Notes: generated by a model from the letters alone, not told the origin. A stretch of DNA of 64,000 bases from an uncultured Lachnospiraceae bacterium (GCA_902797025.1 CADBRN010000020.1:1-64000), one strand, 5' to 3'; counted from the stretch's first letter, positions 32,855-44,059 are shown. A program made the numbers and translations.

Positions 32855-34603
32855 ATGAAACTACAGGATTTGTTCCGGACGCTCGGGGCGAGTGTCCGCG
32901 AATATAAGCGCGACTCGATTCTCGCGCCGGTATTTATCACGGGAGAGGTGGTTTTCGAATGCCTTATCCCGTTTATTATGGCAAAAATGATCGATCATCT
33001 GGGAGGAACGGGCATGGGTCCGGTCATCCGCTACGGGCTGCTTCTTCTCATTCTCGCGGCCTGTTCGCTGATCTGCGGTGTTCTGTCCGCCCGCTTTGCG
33101 GCGACCGCGTCGACGGGATTCGCGAAAAATCTCAGACAGGACATTTATTTCCGGATTCAGGATTTTGCGTTTCAGGACATTGATCAGTTTTCCGTGTCGT
33201 CTCTGATCACAAGGATGACGACGGATGTGACAAATGTGCAGAACGCGTTTCAGATGATGATCCGGATCGCTTTCCGCGCTCCGCTGATGCTGATTTTTTC
33301 GGTCGTCATGTGTCTCGCAATCAGCCCGCGGATGTCGCTGATCTTTCTGGCGGCGATTCCGGCTATCGGAATCATTATTTTCCTTATCATGCGGAGGGTC
33401 ATCCCGTTTTTCCGGAGAATCTTCAAGAAATACGACCGCATGAACAATTCTGTGGAAGAAAATGTATCCGGGATCCGCGTCGTGAAGGCATTTGTGCGTG
33501 AGGAGTATGAGAAGGAAAAGTTCTGGAAGGCCTCTGAGGAAGTCCGTTCGGATTTCACGGCGGCAGAGAAAATCATGGCGCTTCTCTCTCCGGTCATGAT
33601 GTTTTTCATCTATCTTGTGATGCTGCTTATCTGTGTGATCGGATCGCAGATCATCATTCGCACGAAGGGGGCGCTGCTCACGACCGGTGAGCTGTCGAGT
33701 CTGATGAACTACGGGGTCCAGATTCTCGCGTCGATGATGATGGTCTCGATGGTATTTGTCATGATCACGATGGCGCAGGAGTCCGCGAATCGTATCGCCG
33801 AGGTGCTGCAGCACGAGAGTTCGCTCACCTCTCCGGCAAACGGGCGCACAGATGTGCCGGACGGGAGCATCGTCTTTGATCATGTCTCGTTCCGCTACCG
33901 GAGAGATTCACACAGCAATGCCCTCTCGGATATCAGCGTGCACATTCCGTCCGGAAGCACGGTGGGCATCATCGGAGGAACCGGATCTTCCAAATCGACG
34001 ATGATCCAGCTGATCCCGCGTCTTTATGATGTGTCTGAGGGTTCGGTGACCGTCGGCGGTCATGACGTCCGGGAATATGATCTCGACTCGCTCCGGAACG
34101 CCGTCGCCGTCGTGCTGCAGAAGAATGTCGTATTTTCCGGAACGATCCGGGACAATCTGAGGTGGGGCGATGCCGGTGCTTCGGATGAAGAGATACAGAG
34201 AGCCTGTCACCTTGCCTGCGCAGATGAATTCATCGATCAGCTTCCGGATGGATATGATACGAGAATCACACAGGGCGGAACGAATATTTCAGGAGGCCAG
34301 AAGCAGCGGCTGTGTATCGCCAGGGCGCTTCTGAAGAAGCCGAAGGTACTGATTTTTGACGACTCGACGTCCGCGGTGGATACGAAGACGGATGCGGCCA
34401 TCCGCCGAGCGATGGCGGAAGAAATTCCGGATACGACAAAGATTATTATCGCTCAGCGTATTTCCTCCGTACAGGACGCGGACCAGATCCTCGTTCTCGA
34501 CGACGGAAGAATTGCCGAGTCGGGTACCCATGAGGAACTGTTGGAAAAGCATGGCATTTATCGTGAGATTTATGATTCACAGGTGAAGGGAAAGGAGGAG
34601 TGA
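32855..34603 (+). CDS. ABC exporter half, degenerate-site subunit
   Basis: A 582-residue fused membrane/ATPase half-transporter of the multidrug/lipid exporter type. Six hydrophobic segments precede the nucleotide-binding domain. Walker A is GGTGSSKST, with Ser where Gly is usual; the signature is ISGGQKQR; Walker B is VLIFDDSTSAVD with Asp where catalytic Glu is expected. Together with the next gene this is the standard asymmetry of heterodimeric exporters such as BmrCD or LmrCD. A TATAAT at 32817-32822 lies upstream. The substrate is not indicated. Confidence 0.9.
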   Translation: MKLQDLFRTLGASVREYKRDSILAPVFITGEVVFECLIPFIMAKMIDHLGGTGMGPVIRYGLLLLILAACSLICGVLSARFAATASTGFAKNLRQDIYFRIQDFAFQDIDQFSVSSLITRMTTDVTNVQNAFQMMIRIAFRAPLMLIFSVVMCLAISPRMSLIFLAAIPAIGIIIFLIMRRVIPFFRRIFKKYDRMNNSVEENVSGIRVVKAFVREEYEKEKFWKASEEVRSDFTAAEKIMALLSPVMMFFIYLVMLLICVIGSQIIIRTKGALLTTGELSSLMNYGVQILASMMMVSMVFVMITMAQESANRIAEVLQHESSLTSPANGRTDVPDGSIVFDHVSFRYRRDSHSNALSDISVHIPSGSTVGIIGGTGSSKSTMIQLIPRLYDVSEGSVTVGGHDVREYDLDSLRNAVAVVLQKNVVFSGTIRDNLRWGDAGASDEEIQRACHLACADEFIDQLPDGYDTRITQGGTNISGGQKQRLCIARALLKKPKVLIFDDSTSAVDTKTDAAIRRAMAEEIPDTTKIIIAQRISSVQDADQILVLDDGRIAESGTHEELLEKHGIYREIYDSQVKGKEE

Positions 34604-34605
34604 AG

Positions 34606-36570
34606 ATGCCGGGACCAATGAGACAGCCGATCAGAGGCGGAAACCGCGGGCCGGGGCATCCGCGCGTTCCCGGAAAGGGAGAAAAGGTGAAGAAGGGAAC
34701 CTTCGGAAGGCTTCTGCGTTACCTTTTCTCGATCTATAAAGGAAGGCTGACGTTTGTGGCGGTCGCCATCATCGTGTCGTCCGTGACCGGAGCGGCCGCG
34801 ACGATGTTTGTGCAGAGGCTGATCGATACGTGCATCACGCCGGGAATTCAGAACGGGTTCGGTTCAGTGGCGGGAAGAATGGCGCGCATCCTTGTGACGA
34901 TGGCGGTCATCTACGCCGTATCGGTAATTTCCGCGTTCATCTATACGCAGATCCTTGCGGTGGTCACACAGGGGACACTGAAGAAAGTCCGGGATGATAT
35001 GTTCAGCCGTATGCAGGATCTTCCGATCCGCTACTTCGACACTCATCCCCGCGGGACGGTGATGAGCACGTATACGAACGATACGGATACGCTCCGTCAG
35101 ATGATCGGACAGAGCATCCCGCAGCTGTTCACGGGAGCTTTGACGATCCTCTCGATCGTATTGATCATGCTGTATTACAGCATCTGGATGACGCTTGCCG
35201 TCTTTGCGGCCATCGTTCTGATGACGGCGGTCACGCGGAAAATCGGAGGCGCGAGCGCCTACTTCATGACGCGTCAGCAGAATGCCCTCGCAGCGGAGGA
35301 GGGCTATATTGAAGAGATGATTCAGGGGCAGAAGGTTGTGAAGGTCTTCTGCCACGAGGAGGAAAGCCGGAACGAATTCTCGAAGCTGAACCGGCAGCTG
35401 TTTGAGGACAGTGCGGAAGCGAACCGCGCGGCAAACGTCCTGATGCCGATCCTGGGGAATATGGGAAATATTCTTTACGTGGTTCTGGCAATCGTCGGCG
35501 GTTTTCTGATCGTGCTGCGCGCGAAGAATCTGTCGCTGCGCGGGATCGACGTGGTGACGCTCGGCGTCATCGTTTCCTTCCTCGGTATGGCGCGCCAGCT
35601 TGCGCAGACAATCTCGCAGGTATCCATGCAGGTGTCGATGGTCGCGATGGGACTGGCCGGAGCGGAGCGTATTTTTGAGCTCATCGATGAGAAGCCGGAG
35701 GAGGATCAGGGTTATGTCACACTCGTCAATGTGAAGAAGAACGCGGACGGAACCTTCCGGGAGTCGAAGTCGCAGACGGGAATGTGGGCATGGAAGCATT
35801 TCCATAAGGCGGACGGGACGACCACCTACGTTCCGCTGGCGGGCGATGTCAGGATGGAGCACGTTGACTTCGGGTACACACCGGAAAAAGAGGTGCTCCA
35901 TGATGTCACACTCTACGCGAAGCCGGGACAGAAGATCGCCTTTGTCGGCGCGACCGGCGCCGGCAAAACCACGATCACGAACCTGCTCAACCGCTTCTAT
36001 GACATTCCGGACGGAAAGATCCGCTACGACGGGATCAATATCACGAAGATCCGGAAACCGGATCTCCGCAGATCGCTCGGTATGGTTCTGCAGGATGTCA
36101 ATCTGTTCACCGGGACGGTGATGGACAATATCCGGTACGGCCGTCTCGATGCGACCGACGAAGAGTGCATCGCGGCCGCGAAGCTCGCCAATGCCGATAG
36201 TTTCATCCGCCGTCTTCCGGACGGTTATCAGACCGTGCTCACGGGAAACGGATCCCAGCTCTCACAGGGACAGAGACAGCTTATTTCCATCGCGCGGGCT
36301 GCCGTCGCCGATCCTCCCGTCATGATCCTCGATGAGGCGACTTCGTCGATCGACACCAGGACGGAGGCGCTTGTTCAGCGGGGAATGGACAATCTGATGA
36401 AAGGCAGGACGGTTTTTGTCATCGCACACCGTCTCTCGACCGTTCGGGACAGTGATGCCATCATGGTTCTTGACCACGGGCGCATCATCGAGCGCGGAAG
36501 TCATGAAGATCTGATCGCGCAGAGAGGTACGTATTATCAGCTTTATACCGGTGCCTTTGAGCTGGAATGA
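34606..36570 (+). CDS. ABC exporter half, catalytic subunit
   Basis: A 654-residue half-transporter partnering the previous gene. A basic, Pro/Gly-rich N-terminal tail precedes the membrane domain. Walker A is GATGAGKTT, the signature is LSQGQRQL, and Walker B is MILDEATSSID with the catalytic Glu. Between the membrane and ATPase domains is an extra insert (about residues 380-410) typical of the LmrD/BmrD-like side. The ATG at 34606 lies eight bases after AGGAGG; a GTG at 34600 is too close. Two bases separate the two genes. Confidence 0.92.
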   Translation: MPGPMRQPIRGGNRGPGHPRVPGKGEKVKKGTFGRLLRYLFSIYKGRLTFVAVAIIVSSVTGAAATMFVQRLIDTCITPGIQNGFGSVAGRMARILVTMAVIYAVSVISAFIYTQILAVVTQGTLKKVRDDMFSRMQDLPIRYFDTHPRGTVMSTYTNDTDTLRQMIGQSIPQLFTGALTILSIVLIMLYYSIWMTLAVFAAIVLMTAVTRKIGGASAYFMTRQQNALAAEEGYIEEMIQGQKVVKVFCHEEESRNEFSKLNRQLFEDSAEANRAANVLMPILGNMGNILYVVLAIVGGFLIVLRAKNLSLRGIDVVTLGVIVSFLGMARQLAQTISQVSMQVSMVAMGLAGAERIFELIDEKPEEDQGYVTLVNVKKNADGTFRESKSQTGMWAWKHFHKADGTTTYVPLAGDVRMEHVDFGYTPEKEVLHDVTLYAKPGQKIAFVGATGAGKTTITNLLNRFYDIPDGKIRYDGINITKIRKPDLRRSLGMVLQDVNLFTGTVMDNIRYGRLDATDEECIAAAKLANADSFIRRLPDGYQTVLTGNGSQLSQGQRQLISIARAAVADPPVMILDEATSSIDTRTEALVQRGMDNLMKGRTVFVIAHRLSTVRDSDAIMVLDHGRIIERGSHEDLIAQRGTYYQLYTGAFELE

Positions 36571-36756
36571 ACGGTTCCGGAGCAATCCGGCCATACCGGA
36601 GCGGACGGTCCGGGGCGGGGATCGCATGACGCGGCGATTTTCCCGAATGGCGGTAGAAAAACCGTGTACGATGGAGTACAATAAATGCGTGATTAAGCTG
36701 CACGGAAGTCCGCTTACTGTTAACAATCAGAGAAATTCCGACGTGAGGAGAAGAAA

Positions 36757-37911
36757 ATGGAAGTCACAAACGATATTCAGTATATCGGAGTCAATGACCA
36801 TGAGATTGATCTGTTTGAGGGACAATACCGCGTTCCGGACGGCATGGCGTACAATTCCTATGTGATCCTGGACGACAAGATTGCGGTGATGGACACGGTC
36901 GACGCGCATTTCGGCGCGCAGTGGCTCGGGAATCTTGAGGAAAAGCTCCGGGGGAGAAAACCGGATTACCTTGTTGTACAGCACATGGAGCCGGATCACT
37001 CCGCGAACATCGGACGGCTGGTTTCGGCCTATCCGGAAATTACGCTGGTCGCGGACCAGAAATGCTTCGGGATGATGGATCAGTTTTACAGAATTCCGGA
37101 AAGCACGAAGCGTCTTGTCGTCAAAAACGGGGAAAAACTTTCGCTGGGGAAGCATGAGCTGAATTTCGTGTTCGCGCCGATGGTTCACTGGCCGGAAGTC
37201 ATGGTCACGTATGAGAGTACGGACAAGGTGCTGTTTTCCGCAGATGCGTTCGGAAAGTTCGGCGCAAATGATGTTAAGCAGGACTGGGCGGATGAGGCGC
37301 GCCGTTATTACATCGGCATCGTCGGAAAGTTCGGTCCGCAGTCGCAGAAGCTGCTTCAGGCTGCTGCGGGGCTCGATATTCAGATCATCTGCCCGCTGCA
37401 CGGGCCGGTTCTGAAAGAAAACCTCGGCTATTATCTGGATCTCTATAACAAGTGGACGACGTATACGCCGGAGACGGAGGGCGTCCTCATCGCATATACG
37501 ACAATATACGGCCATACGAAGGCGGCTGCGGAGATTCTTGCACAGGATCTGAAAGAGCGCGGCGTCAAGAACGTAAAGGTCACGGATCTCGCCCGCACAG
37601 ATCTTTCGGAGGCGGTCGCGGACGCGTTCCGTTACGATCGTATCGTCCTGGCGACCACCACGTACAACGCGGGGATTTTCCCGGCGATGCGTGATTTCAT
37701 CCTCCATCTGACCGACCGGAATTTCCAAAACCGAAAGATCGGAATCATCGAGAATGGAACGTGGGCGCCGACCGCTGAAAAAGTGATCCGCGGATTTTTC
37801 GAGAAGAGTAAAAACCTGACGTATCTCGAGAACCGTGTACAGATCCGCTCCGCGGTCAATGAAGAGACGAAGGAGCAGATCGCACGCATGGCGGATGAGC
37901 TCGCCGTCTGA
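36757..37911 (+). CDS. FprA-family A-type flavodiiron protein
   Basis: A 384-residue cytoplasmic enzyme that reduces oxygen (to water) or nitric oxide. The N-terminal metallo-beta-lactamase-like domain has diiron ligands in QHMEPDHS, MVHWPEVM, SADAFG and CPLHGP; the C-terminal flavodoxin domain starts near residue 250 (VLIAYTTIYGHTKAAAE). Length matches class A flavodiiron proteins. It is a single gene with GAGGAGAAG before the ATG and a strong terminator after. It fits an anaerobe defending oxygen-sensitive metalloenzymes such as those of the nitrogenase-like cluster. Confidence 0.95.
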   Translation: MEVTNDIQYIGVNDHEIDLFEGQYRVPDGMAYNSYVILDDKIAVMDTVDAHFGAQWLGNLEEKLRGRKPDYLVVQHMEPDHSANIGRLVSAYPEITLVADQKCFGMMDQFYRIPESTKRLVVKNGEKLSLGKHELNFVFAPMVHWPEVMVTYESTDKVLFSADAFGKFGANDVKQDWADEARRYYIGIVGKFGPQSQKLLQAAAGLDIQIICPLHGPVLKENLGYYLDLYNKWTTYTPETEGVLIAYTTIYGHTKAAAEILAQDLKERGVKNVKVTDLARTDLSEAVADAFRYDRIVLATTTYNAGIFPAMRDFILHLTDRNFQNRKIGIIENGTWAPTAEKVIRGFFEKSKNLTYLENRVQIRSAVNEETKEQIARMADELAV

Positions 37912-37938
37912 CAGGCCGCGTGGGGCAGAGAAACGAAG

Positions 37939-37985
37939 AAACCGCCGTCCGGACACGTACTGTGTGTCCGGGCGGCGGTTTTTTT
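37939..37985. terminator. Strong intrinsic terminator between convergent genes
   Basis: AACCGCCG-TCCGGACAC pairs with GTGTCCGG-GCGGCGGTT, followed by seven T (37979-37985). It ends the flavodiiron gene and may serve the convergent kinase-like gene. Confidence 0.9.
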
Positions 37986-38009
37986 CGGTTTTGTTTCGGT
38001 ATCGCCGGA

Positions 38010-39623
38010 TTATTCCTGCGGCGTGTTTTTGAGCGCTTCCGCGATCGCCGCGAAGAGGCGGTCCGGTTCGATCGGTTTGACCAGGTGCGCATTCATGCCG
38101 GTCCGGAAACTTTCCTCGAAGTTTTCGCGGAAGGCGTTCGCGGTCATCGCGATGATCGGGATCGTCTTTGCGTTCGGATAATCGTACATCTCGCGGATCC
38201 TGCGGGTTGCCTCAAGTCCGTCCATAACCGGCATCAGGATGTCCATCAGGATCAGATCGAAGCAGCCGTTGTCCTTCCGGAAGCAGTCGATCGCTTCCTG
38301 ACCGTTCATAGCGGTTACGACATCCATCCCCTTGCTGGTAAGAAGCTTTTCGCCGATCTCGAGGTTGATCTCGTTGTCATCGACGAGAAGAACGCGCCGG
38401 CCGTTCAGATCCGGGAGCGGAATGGAAGAGGATCCGGAAAATGCCTTCTGTTCATCGGCGAGCGGTATCGTCAGCGCGATGGAGATGCGGGTGCCCTTCG
38501 CCTCATCCGATTCTGCGGTCAGTGTGTCGGCGCCCATCGCGCGCATATAGCTTTTCAGAATGATCAGATCGATGTCGAGAGAGCCGGGATTCGAGTCGAT
38601 CCGGTCACGCAGGTAATCGTACGGTCGGAACAGCGCCCGGAGGCGTTCCTGATCGATTACGATTCCGCGGCTCTCAACCGCGAACTCCAGCGTGATCGCT
38701 CCGCGGCTCCGGAAGAGCTCGCGCGAAGTGAGTGCGATGCGGCCTCCTTTTACCGTATAGCTCACACCGCTCTGAAGCATTTTTACAAGAATCTGCTGCA
38801 TACAGTGCGGATCGGCCATGATCGTCAGATTTGCGATCCGGTCGGTATCCCGTGAGTAGAGCAGCCCTTTTTCGTAAATCGTCGGCTGGATCATACCGTC
38901 GATCCGGCGGAAGAGATCCTGCAGAAGGATCGGCTCCGGATTCAGTGTGATCTCGTGCCGTGAGATACGCCGCAGATCGAGCACATCGTCGATCGTCGAA
39001 CTCATATACGTTCCGGACATCGATATTTTATGCAGGTATGCCTCGATCGCGTTTGTCTCGTGCGGATCTTCGTCCTGCGCGATCCGTGTCAGCCCCATGA
39101 TGGAGTACAGAGGCGTGCGGATGTTGCGGCTGAGCATATTGAGAAACGTGGTTTTTTCGTTCAGTTCATCATTGGCTTTTCGAAGAGCGCTCTCCAGATG
39201 ATCGGAATAGCGGGATGCCTTCTGGAACGCATCCGATATGTCGCTGATGCCGCAGATCACCTCATCTTCCGTGAGCCGGCAGTAGGTGACCTTCTTCAGC
39301 TGGATCGAGCCGTTTTCCCCGTGCACGATCAGATTCGTGTGGTAAAGAGGACTCTTCTGCAGCTCTGCGTCGATGGCGTCAAGCGTCATTTTTGAGAACG
39401 TCTGATCCGGGTCCGGGTCCGCGGAAACGTCCAGGATATACTTCCGGATCATCGATTCATATGCATACCGGATTCCGGAGGTCTTTATCCAGATCGCATC
39501 CTTCGAATAGAGCGTCTCCGCCTTTCCGGTCATCATATCCAGGATGATCAGATCGTCAAATTCGCTCGCGATAAAAACATCGAAAAGTTTTGCTTTTTCT
39601 TCGCTTGAAAGATTGAGTATCAT
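38010..39623 (-). CDS. Histidine-kinase-like protein with degenerate kinase core and intact receiver
   Basis: A 537-residue protein: sensor region (residues 1-130), coiled linker, HisKA-like, HATPase-like and C-terminal receiver (about 410-530). The H-box reads LSRNIRTP where the canonical motif is SHDxRTP, so the phospho-acceptor His is Arg166. The N-box is ILVKMLQSGVSYT, lacking the Asn residues, and the G1 box DNGIG is replaced by ESRGI. The receiver is intact with VDDN, phospho-acceptor Asp in LILMDILMP, and Lys in LVKP. It is divergent from an active hybrid kinase and Hpt protein. It probably receives phosphoryl groups rather than making them. The start ATG 39623 is chosen over GTG 39632 because GGGG lies before it. 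Confidence 0.85.
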   Translation of the reverse strand: MILNLSSEEKAKLFDVFIASEFDDLIILDMMTGKAETLYSKDAIWIKTSGIRYAYESMIRKYILDVSADPDPDQTFSKMTLDAIDAELQKSPLYHTNLIVHGENGSIQLKKVTYCRLTEDEVICGISDISDAFQKASRYSDHLESALRKANDELNEKTTFLNMLSRNIRTPLYSIMGLTRIAQDEDPHETNAIEAYLHKISMSGTYMSSTIDDVLDLRRISRHEITLNPEPILLQDLFRRIDGMIQPTIYEKGLLYSRDTDRIANLTIMADPHCMQQILVKMLQSGVSYTVKGGRIALTSRELFRSRGAITLEFAVESRGIVIDQERLRALFRPYDYLRDRIDSNPGSLDIDLIILKSYMRAMGADTLTAESDEAKGTRISIALTIPLADEQKAFSGSSSIPLPDLNGRRVLLVDDNEINLEIGEKLLTSKGMDVVTAMNGQEAIDCFRKDNGCFDLILMDILMPVMDGLEATRRIREMYDYPNAKTIPIIAMTANAFRENFEESFRTGMNAHLVKPIEPDRLFAAIAEALKNTPQE

Positions 39624-39874
39624 ATCGTTCACCCCGGTTTCTCGTCAAAATCCCCTATTGCAACTCATTATATCATAGAAAAAAAATGCTTGTAAACAGA
39701 TGAAAACACCGAATTTGATTCTGAAAAAATGTACGAGCAGACGGAAAAATACCAGAAGTTTGCAATAATACGCAGAATTCACTTTAATTCCCTTTACAGA
39801 TTGAGTACAATATACAGATAAACAGTCATAGACTTTTTTCATGTACCATTGTTTCGAGGAAAGGACTGCGTTCT

Positions 39875-42800
39875 ATGTATCAGAAGACACAAATGTCTGT
39901 CAGCGTTCAGCCTACCTGCGTGGTAGGAATCGGTGCGTCGGCCGGCGGACTCGAGGCACTGCAGGAATTTCTGACATTTCTGCCATCCAACACAGGTATG
40001 GCGTTCGTTATTATCCAGCATCTTGCTCCGGATCACAAGAGTCTTCTTGCCGAAATTCTCGGGAAATACAGCTCCATGCCGGTGATGGAGATTCAGGACG
40101 GCATGACTGTGGAGCGGAATCACATCTATATGATTCCGCCGAAATATAATGTCGAGATCGTGGCGGGCGTCCTGCGTCTGCATGAGTATGATCCGCGGCT
40201 GATCAATCATCCGATCGATGTGTTTTTCCGGTCGCTTGCGTCTGCGTATGAAAACCGGTCCGTAGCCGTTATTTTATCCGGCACCGGTTCGGACGGCACG
40301 AACGGGATCCGGTCGATTAAAGAGCAGAACGGAGTCATCATCGTTCAGTCCCCGGAATCGGCCAAATTTGACGGGATGCCGAGAAACGCGATTTCGACCG
40401 GATTCGTCGATCTGATCCAGAAACCGGATTCGATCGCCCGGGAGCTTGGTCATATCGCGGCGTCGATGACCGATGAGAGCACAAGAAATCTGCTCTCGGA
40501 TCAGGATCTGATGTCTCAGGTCTTCTCGATCCTGAAGAACGTCACAAATATCAACTACACCTATTATAAAAAGACGACGATCCTGCGCCGCATCGAGCGG
40601 CGTCTTGTCGTCACGCATAACCGGAACCTCCGAGAGTATGTAAATTATCTGAACAATAACCCGGAGGAGGCGAAACTCCTCGCGAAGGAGGTCCTGATCG
40701 GGGTGACGAGTTTCTTCCGCGATCCGGATTATTTTGAAGTCCTCAAGGAGAGCGTGATCAAGACGCTTCTCCGTGACTCGCCCAGGGAAAAACAGATCCG
40801 CGTCTGGGTCGCGGGCTGTTCGACCGGAGAGGAGGCGTATTCGATCGCAATCCTCATCGAAGAGGCGATGGAGGAGCTGAACATCCGGAGAGATGTCAAG
40901 ATTTTTGCGACCGATCTGGATGCGGATTCCATCGCGGCCGCCGTGCGCGGCGTCTACGGCGACAATATCATCGAGGATGTGTCGGTGGCCCGCCTTTCAA
41001 AGTATTTCAGCCGCAAGGGAAATAAATATGTCATTCACCACGACATCCGGAAGATGATCATATTCGCGCAGCATAATGTTTTTCAGGACCCTCCGTTTGG
41101 AAGGCTGGACCTGATCAGCTGCAGGAATGTGCTGATCTATTTCCAGGCGGTGCTGCAGCGCAACCTGTTTTCTATCTTTCATATGGCTCTGAATGATCAC
41201 GGGTATCTTTTCCTCGGAAGATCCGAATCCGTGATCGATTACGACGATGTATTCCGCGCATATTGTGCGAATGAGAAGATTTTTATCCACAATCAGTCCG
41301 GCAAGGCGCCGGAGCACGAGCGCGTCAGTTATTCGATGCAGAATGTGGAACACAATATGGAGCCGATCGAGATCCAGCGTCTGGAGGAGGACGCGGAAGT
41401 CCGATATCAGTCCAATGAGCTGGACACGTCGGTTCTCGAGACACTGATGCCCTCGAGCGTCCTCGTGGACGGCAAAAATGAGATGACGCGGACGTACGGG
41501 GACTGTACGAAGTTTCTTTCGATCCCGACCGGAGCCGCGACGCTGGATATTTTCAATCTTCTCCGGAATGATCTGAAGATTGCGGTCTCCACCGCACTCC
41601 GGGATTCCAGGGACAGCGCGTCGAAGGTCAGTTACGATATGGTTCCGGTTCAGCTGGAGGAAAAACCGGAATATATCTCGATCATCGCGCAGCCGATTTT
41701 CGACAAGCACGGCCAGAAGACGGATTACACGGCGATCTCGTTCCTGCGCGGAAAACGCGAGATCCCGGGCGATATGAAACAGTATCAGATCGATATTGCA
41801 GCGTCGCAGCGCATCTCGAATCTGGAGCATGAGCTGCGTGTCACGAAGGAAAATCTGCGGCAGACGGTCACCGAGCTGGAGTCGGTGAACGCGGAGCTGC
41901 AGGCGGCGAATGAAGAACTTCTGACGGCAAATGAGGAGCTGCAGTCCTCAAACGAAGAGTTGCAGTCCGTTAATGAAGAGCTGTATACGGTCAATTCCGA
42001 GTATCAGTCGAAGGTTTCCGAACTTGCCGGGCTGAATGATGATATGGCGAACTTTCTTTCGACGACCCTCGTCGGGATACTGATGGTGGACCGGGATCTC
42101 AATATCCGGAAATTTACCGAGTATATCTCGACGGAGTTCAATGTGGTCGATCAGGATGTGGGCCGTTCGCTGCGTTACATCACCTATAATTTCGCGACCA
42201 TCGATCTGATCGCAAAGTGCAGGAAGGTGCTCGACACGATGACGCCGATTGAGCAGCACTGTGCGTCGGTGTCGGGAAAGACGTACCTGATCCGCATCGC
42301 TCCGTATCTGGTTCATGAAAATACGCTGGCGGCGAAGGACGGGGACGGGGATGCGGTCTCGCGGAAGAATCTGCGCGGACTGGTCATCACATTTGTCGAT
42401 ACGACGAAGCAGATCGACGATCAGGAGCAGATCGAAGAGATGGCGAAAGCCCTCCGTCAGGCTACCAAGTCCAGTCAGGAGAAGGAGACGTTCCTCTCGC
42501 ATATGTCGCATGATATGCGGACGCCGATGACAGCGATCTCCGGACTGACGCAGCTGAGTCTGCAGGAGCCGGGCCTGCCCGATTCCGTGCGCGACAATCT
42601 TGAGAAGATCGAGACGTCGAGCCAGTATCTGATCGGTCTGATCGAGGAGATTCTGGAGATGAGCCGGATCAACGCCGGCAAGATCGTATCGGTCAGCTCG
42701 GCGGTCAGTGAAGAAAAAGTACTGGATTCCGTTGCGGCGATCATCAGCGAGCGCGCCCGCAGCGAGGGAATTTCCTTCTCGCTTTCGGTGAGCGGATCGA

Positions 42801-43672
42801 AGGGACGGTACGTCCTCATGGACAGCCATCATGTCGAGCGTATTTTGATGAATCTTCTCTCAAACAGCCTGAAGTTCACACCGGAGGGCGGCACGATACT
42901 TCTGGGCGCGACGGTCCGGTACGAGGGCACCCGTTCGTACCACACTTACGTGGTGAAGGACAATGGAATCGGGATGAGTGATGCCTTCCAGAAACGGATG
43001 TTCCTGCCGTTTGTTCAGGAAAATTCGGACGGCGGATACCATGACGGGACCGGCCTGGGGCTGTATATTGTCAAGAATCTCATCGAACTGATGGGAGGAA
43101 CGATCCGCTGTGAGAGTACACTCGGACACGGAACGGAGTTTACGGTCAATCTTTCTTATGAGCTGGCGACCGAGGAGCAGATTCAGCTGCAGACACACCG
43201 GACAGGAACCTTCGAGGATCAGGTGCTCTACGGGAAGAACGTCCTCCTTGCGGAAGATAATCAGATCAACGCGGAAGTGATCATCAAAATTCTCAGCGCG
43301 AAGGGGATCCACGCGGAACTTGCCAGCGACGGCCAGGAGGCGGTCGATATGTTCCGGATGCAGGGGCCGTTTCATTATCAGGCGATTCTGATGGATCTGA
43401 TGATGCCGGTTCTGAATGGCCTGGATGCCGCGAAGAGAATCCGGGCGACGGGCAGTCCGGATGCGGAGACGATTCCGATCGTTGCGCTGACCGCTGATGT
43501 GACGGAAGATCTGGAGATGCGCTGTCAGGAGGCGGGTATCAACTGCGCGGTCGGGAAACCGATCGATTCGGCGAAGCTTTTTGCACAGCTCGCAGAGGAG
43601 TTTCAGCGGCAGATTCATAGCGGGGAAGGAACCCCGGCCGGGAAGGACGGCAATAAGCGGGACGAAACGTAA
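39875..43672 (+). CDS. CheB-CheR-PAS-histidine kinase-receiver hybrid
   Basis: A 1265-residue multidomain signalling protein. Domains in order: CheB methylesterase (about 15-195; [21 protein letters not shown] and GTGSDGT supply Ser, His, Asp); CheR methyltransferase (about 215-475; [14 protein letters not shown] binds SAM); coiled coil with repeated [19 protein letters not shown] (about 650-715); PAS-like (about 720-850); HisKA with SHDMRTP; HATPase with [13 protein letters not shown] and DNGIGMS; receiver with [10 protein letters not shown] and ILMDLMMP. There is no membrane segment, so it is cytoplasmic. CheB/CheR fused to a kinase outside a chemotaxis operon is a known but little-understood architecture. 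Followed by an Hpt gene. Confidence 0.93.
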   Translation: MYQKTQMSVSVQPTCVVGIGASAGGLEALQEFLTFLPSNTGMAFVIIQHLAPDHKSLLAEILGKYSSMPVMEIQDGMTVERNHIYMIPPKYNVEIVAGVLRLHEYDPRLINHPIDVFFRSLASAYENRSVAVILSGTGSDGTNGIRSIKEQNGVIIVQSPESAKFDGMPRNAISTGFVDLIQKPDSIARELGHIAASMTDESTRNLLSDQDLMSQVFSILKNVTNINYTYYKKTTILRRIERRLVVTHNRNLREYVNYLNNNPEEAKLLAKEVLIGVTSFFRDPDYFEVLKESVIKTLLRDSPREKQIRVWVAGCSTGEEAYSIAILIEEAMEELNIRRDVKIFATDLDADSIAAAVRGVYGDNIIEDVSVARLSKYFSRKGNKYVIHHDIRKMIIFAQHNVFQDPPFGRLDLISCRNVLIYFQAVLQRNLFSIFHMALNDHGYLFLGRSESVIDYDDVFRAYCANEKIFIHNQSGKAPEHERVSYSMQNVEHNMEPIEIQRLEEDAEVRYQSNELDTSVLETLMPSSVLVDGKNEMTRTYGDCTKFLSIPTGAATLDIFNLLRNDLKIAVSTALRDSRDSASKVSYDMVPVQLEEKPEYISIIAQPIFDKHGQKTDYTAISFLRGKREIPGDMKQYQIDIAASQRISNLEHELRVTKENLRQTVTELESVNAELQAANEELLTANEELQSSNEELQSVNEELYTVNSEYQSKVSELAGLNDDMANFLSTTLVGILMVDRDLNIRKFTEYISTEFNVVDQDVGRSLRYITYNFATIDLIAKCRKVLDTMTPIEQHCASVSGKTYLIRIAPYLVHENTLAAKDGDGDAVSRKNLRGLVITFVDTTKQIDDQEQIEEMAKALRQATKSSQEKETFLSHMSHDMRTPMTAISGLTQLSLQEPGLPDSVRDNLEKIETSSQYLIGLIEEILEMSRINAGKIVSVSSAVSEEKVLDSVAAIISERARSEGISFSLSVSGSKGRYVLMDSHHVERILMNLLSNSLKFTPEGGTILLGATVRYEGTRSYHTYVVKDNGIGMSDAFQKRMFLPFVQENSDGGYHDGTGLGLYIVKNLIELMGGTIRCESTLGHGTEFTVNLSYELATEEQIQLQTHRTGTFEDQVLYGKNVLLAEDNQINAEVIIKILSAKGIHAELASDGQEAVDMFRMQGPFHYQAILMDLMMPVLNGLDAAKRIRATGSPDAETIPIVALTADVTEDLEMRCQEAGINCAVGKPIDSAKLFAQLAEEFQRQIHSGEGTPAGKDGNKRDET

Positions 43673-43714
43673 ACAGGGATTTGCATATTCAAATAGAAAG
43701 TGGAAGGGATCGCT

Positions 43715-44059
43715 TTGACTGAGATTAAGAGACAATTGAGGGAGTGGGGGGCTGACCCTGACACTGCGATCGAACGCATGATGAATGATGAGAAATTTTA
43801 CAGAAAAATGCTGAAGAAATTTGCGGAGGAAGACGAGCTTTGCGAGCTTGGAATTATCGCGAGAGAGGATCCGAAGGAGGGATTCCGGATCGCCCACAAT
43901 CTGAAGGGAACCGCCAGAACCCTCGGTCTGACGCCGCTGTATAATGCAGTCTGTGATGTCGTCGAGGATCTCCGCGAAGAGCCGAGAGACACGCTAGAAA
44001 AGGATCTGGAGCGGTTCGCGGATCAGCGGGAGCGGTATCTGAGGATTCTCGGGTTATAA
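43715..44059 (+). CDS. Hpt histidine phosphotransfer protein
   Basis: A 114-residue four-helix Hpt domain with phospho-acceptor His in FRIAHNLKGTARTLGL. The start is probably TTG at 43715 with GGAAGGG six bases upstream; a GTG at 43700 would add five residues and overlaps that site. It lies 42 bases after the hybrid kinase and should relay phosphoryl groups between that kinase's receiver, the divergent receiver protein and an unseen output regulator. Confidence 0.85.
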   Translation: MTEIKRQLREWGADPDTAIERMMNDEKFYRKMLKKFAEEDELCELGIIAREDPKEGFRIAHNLKGTARTLGLTPLYNAVCDVVEDLREEPRDTLEKDLERFADQRERYLRILGL

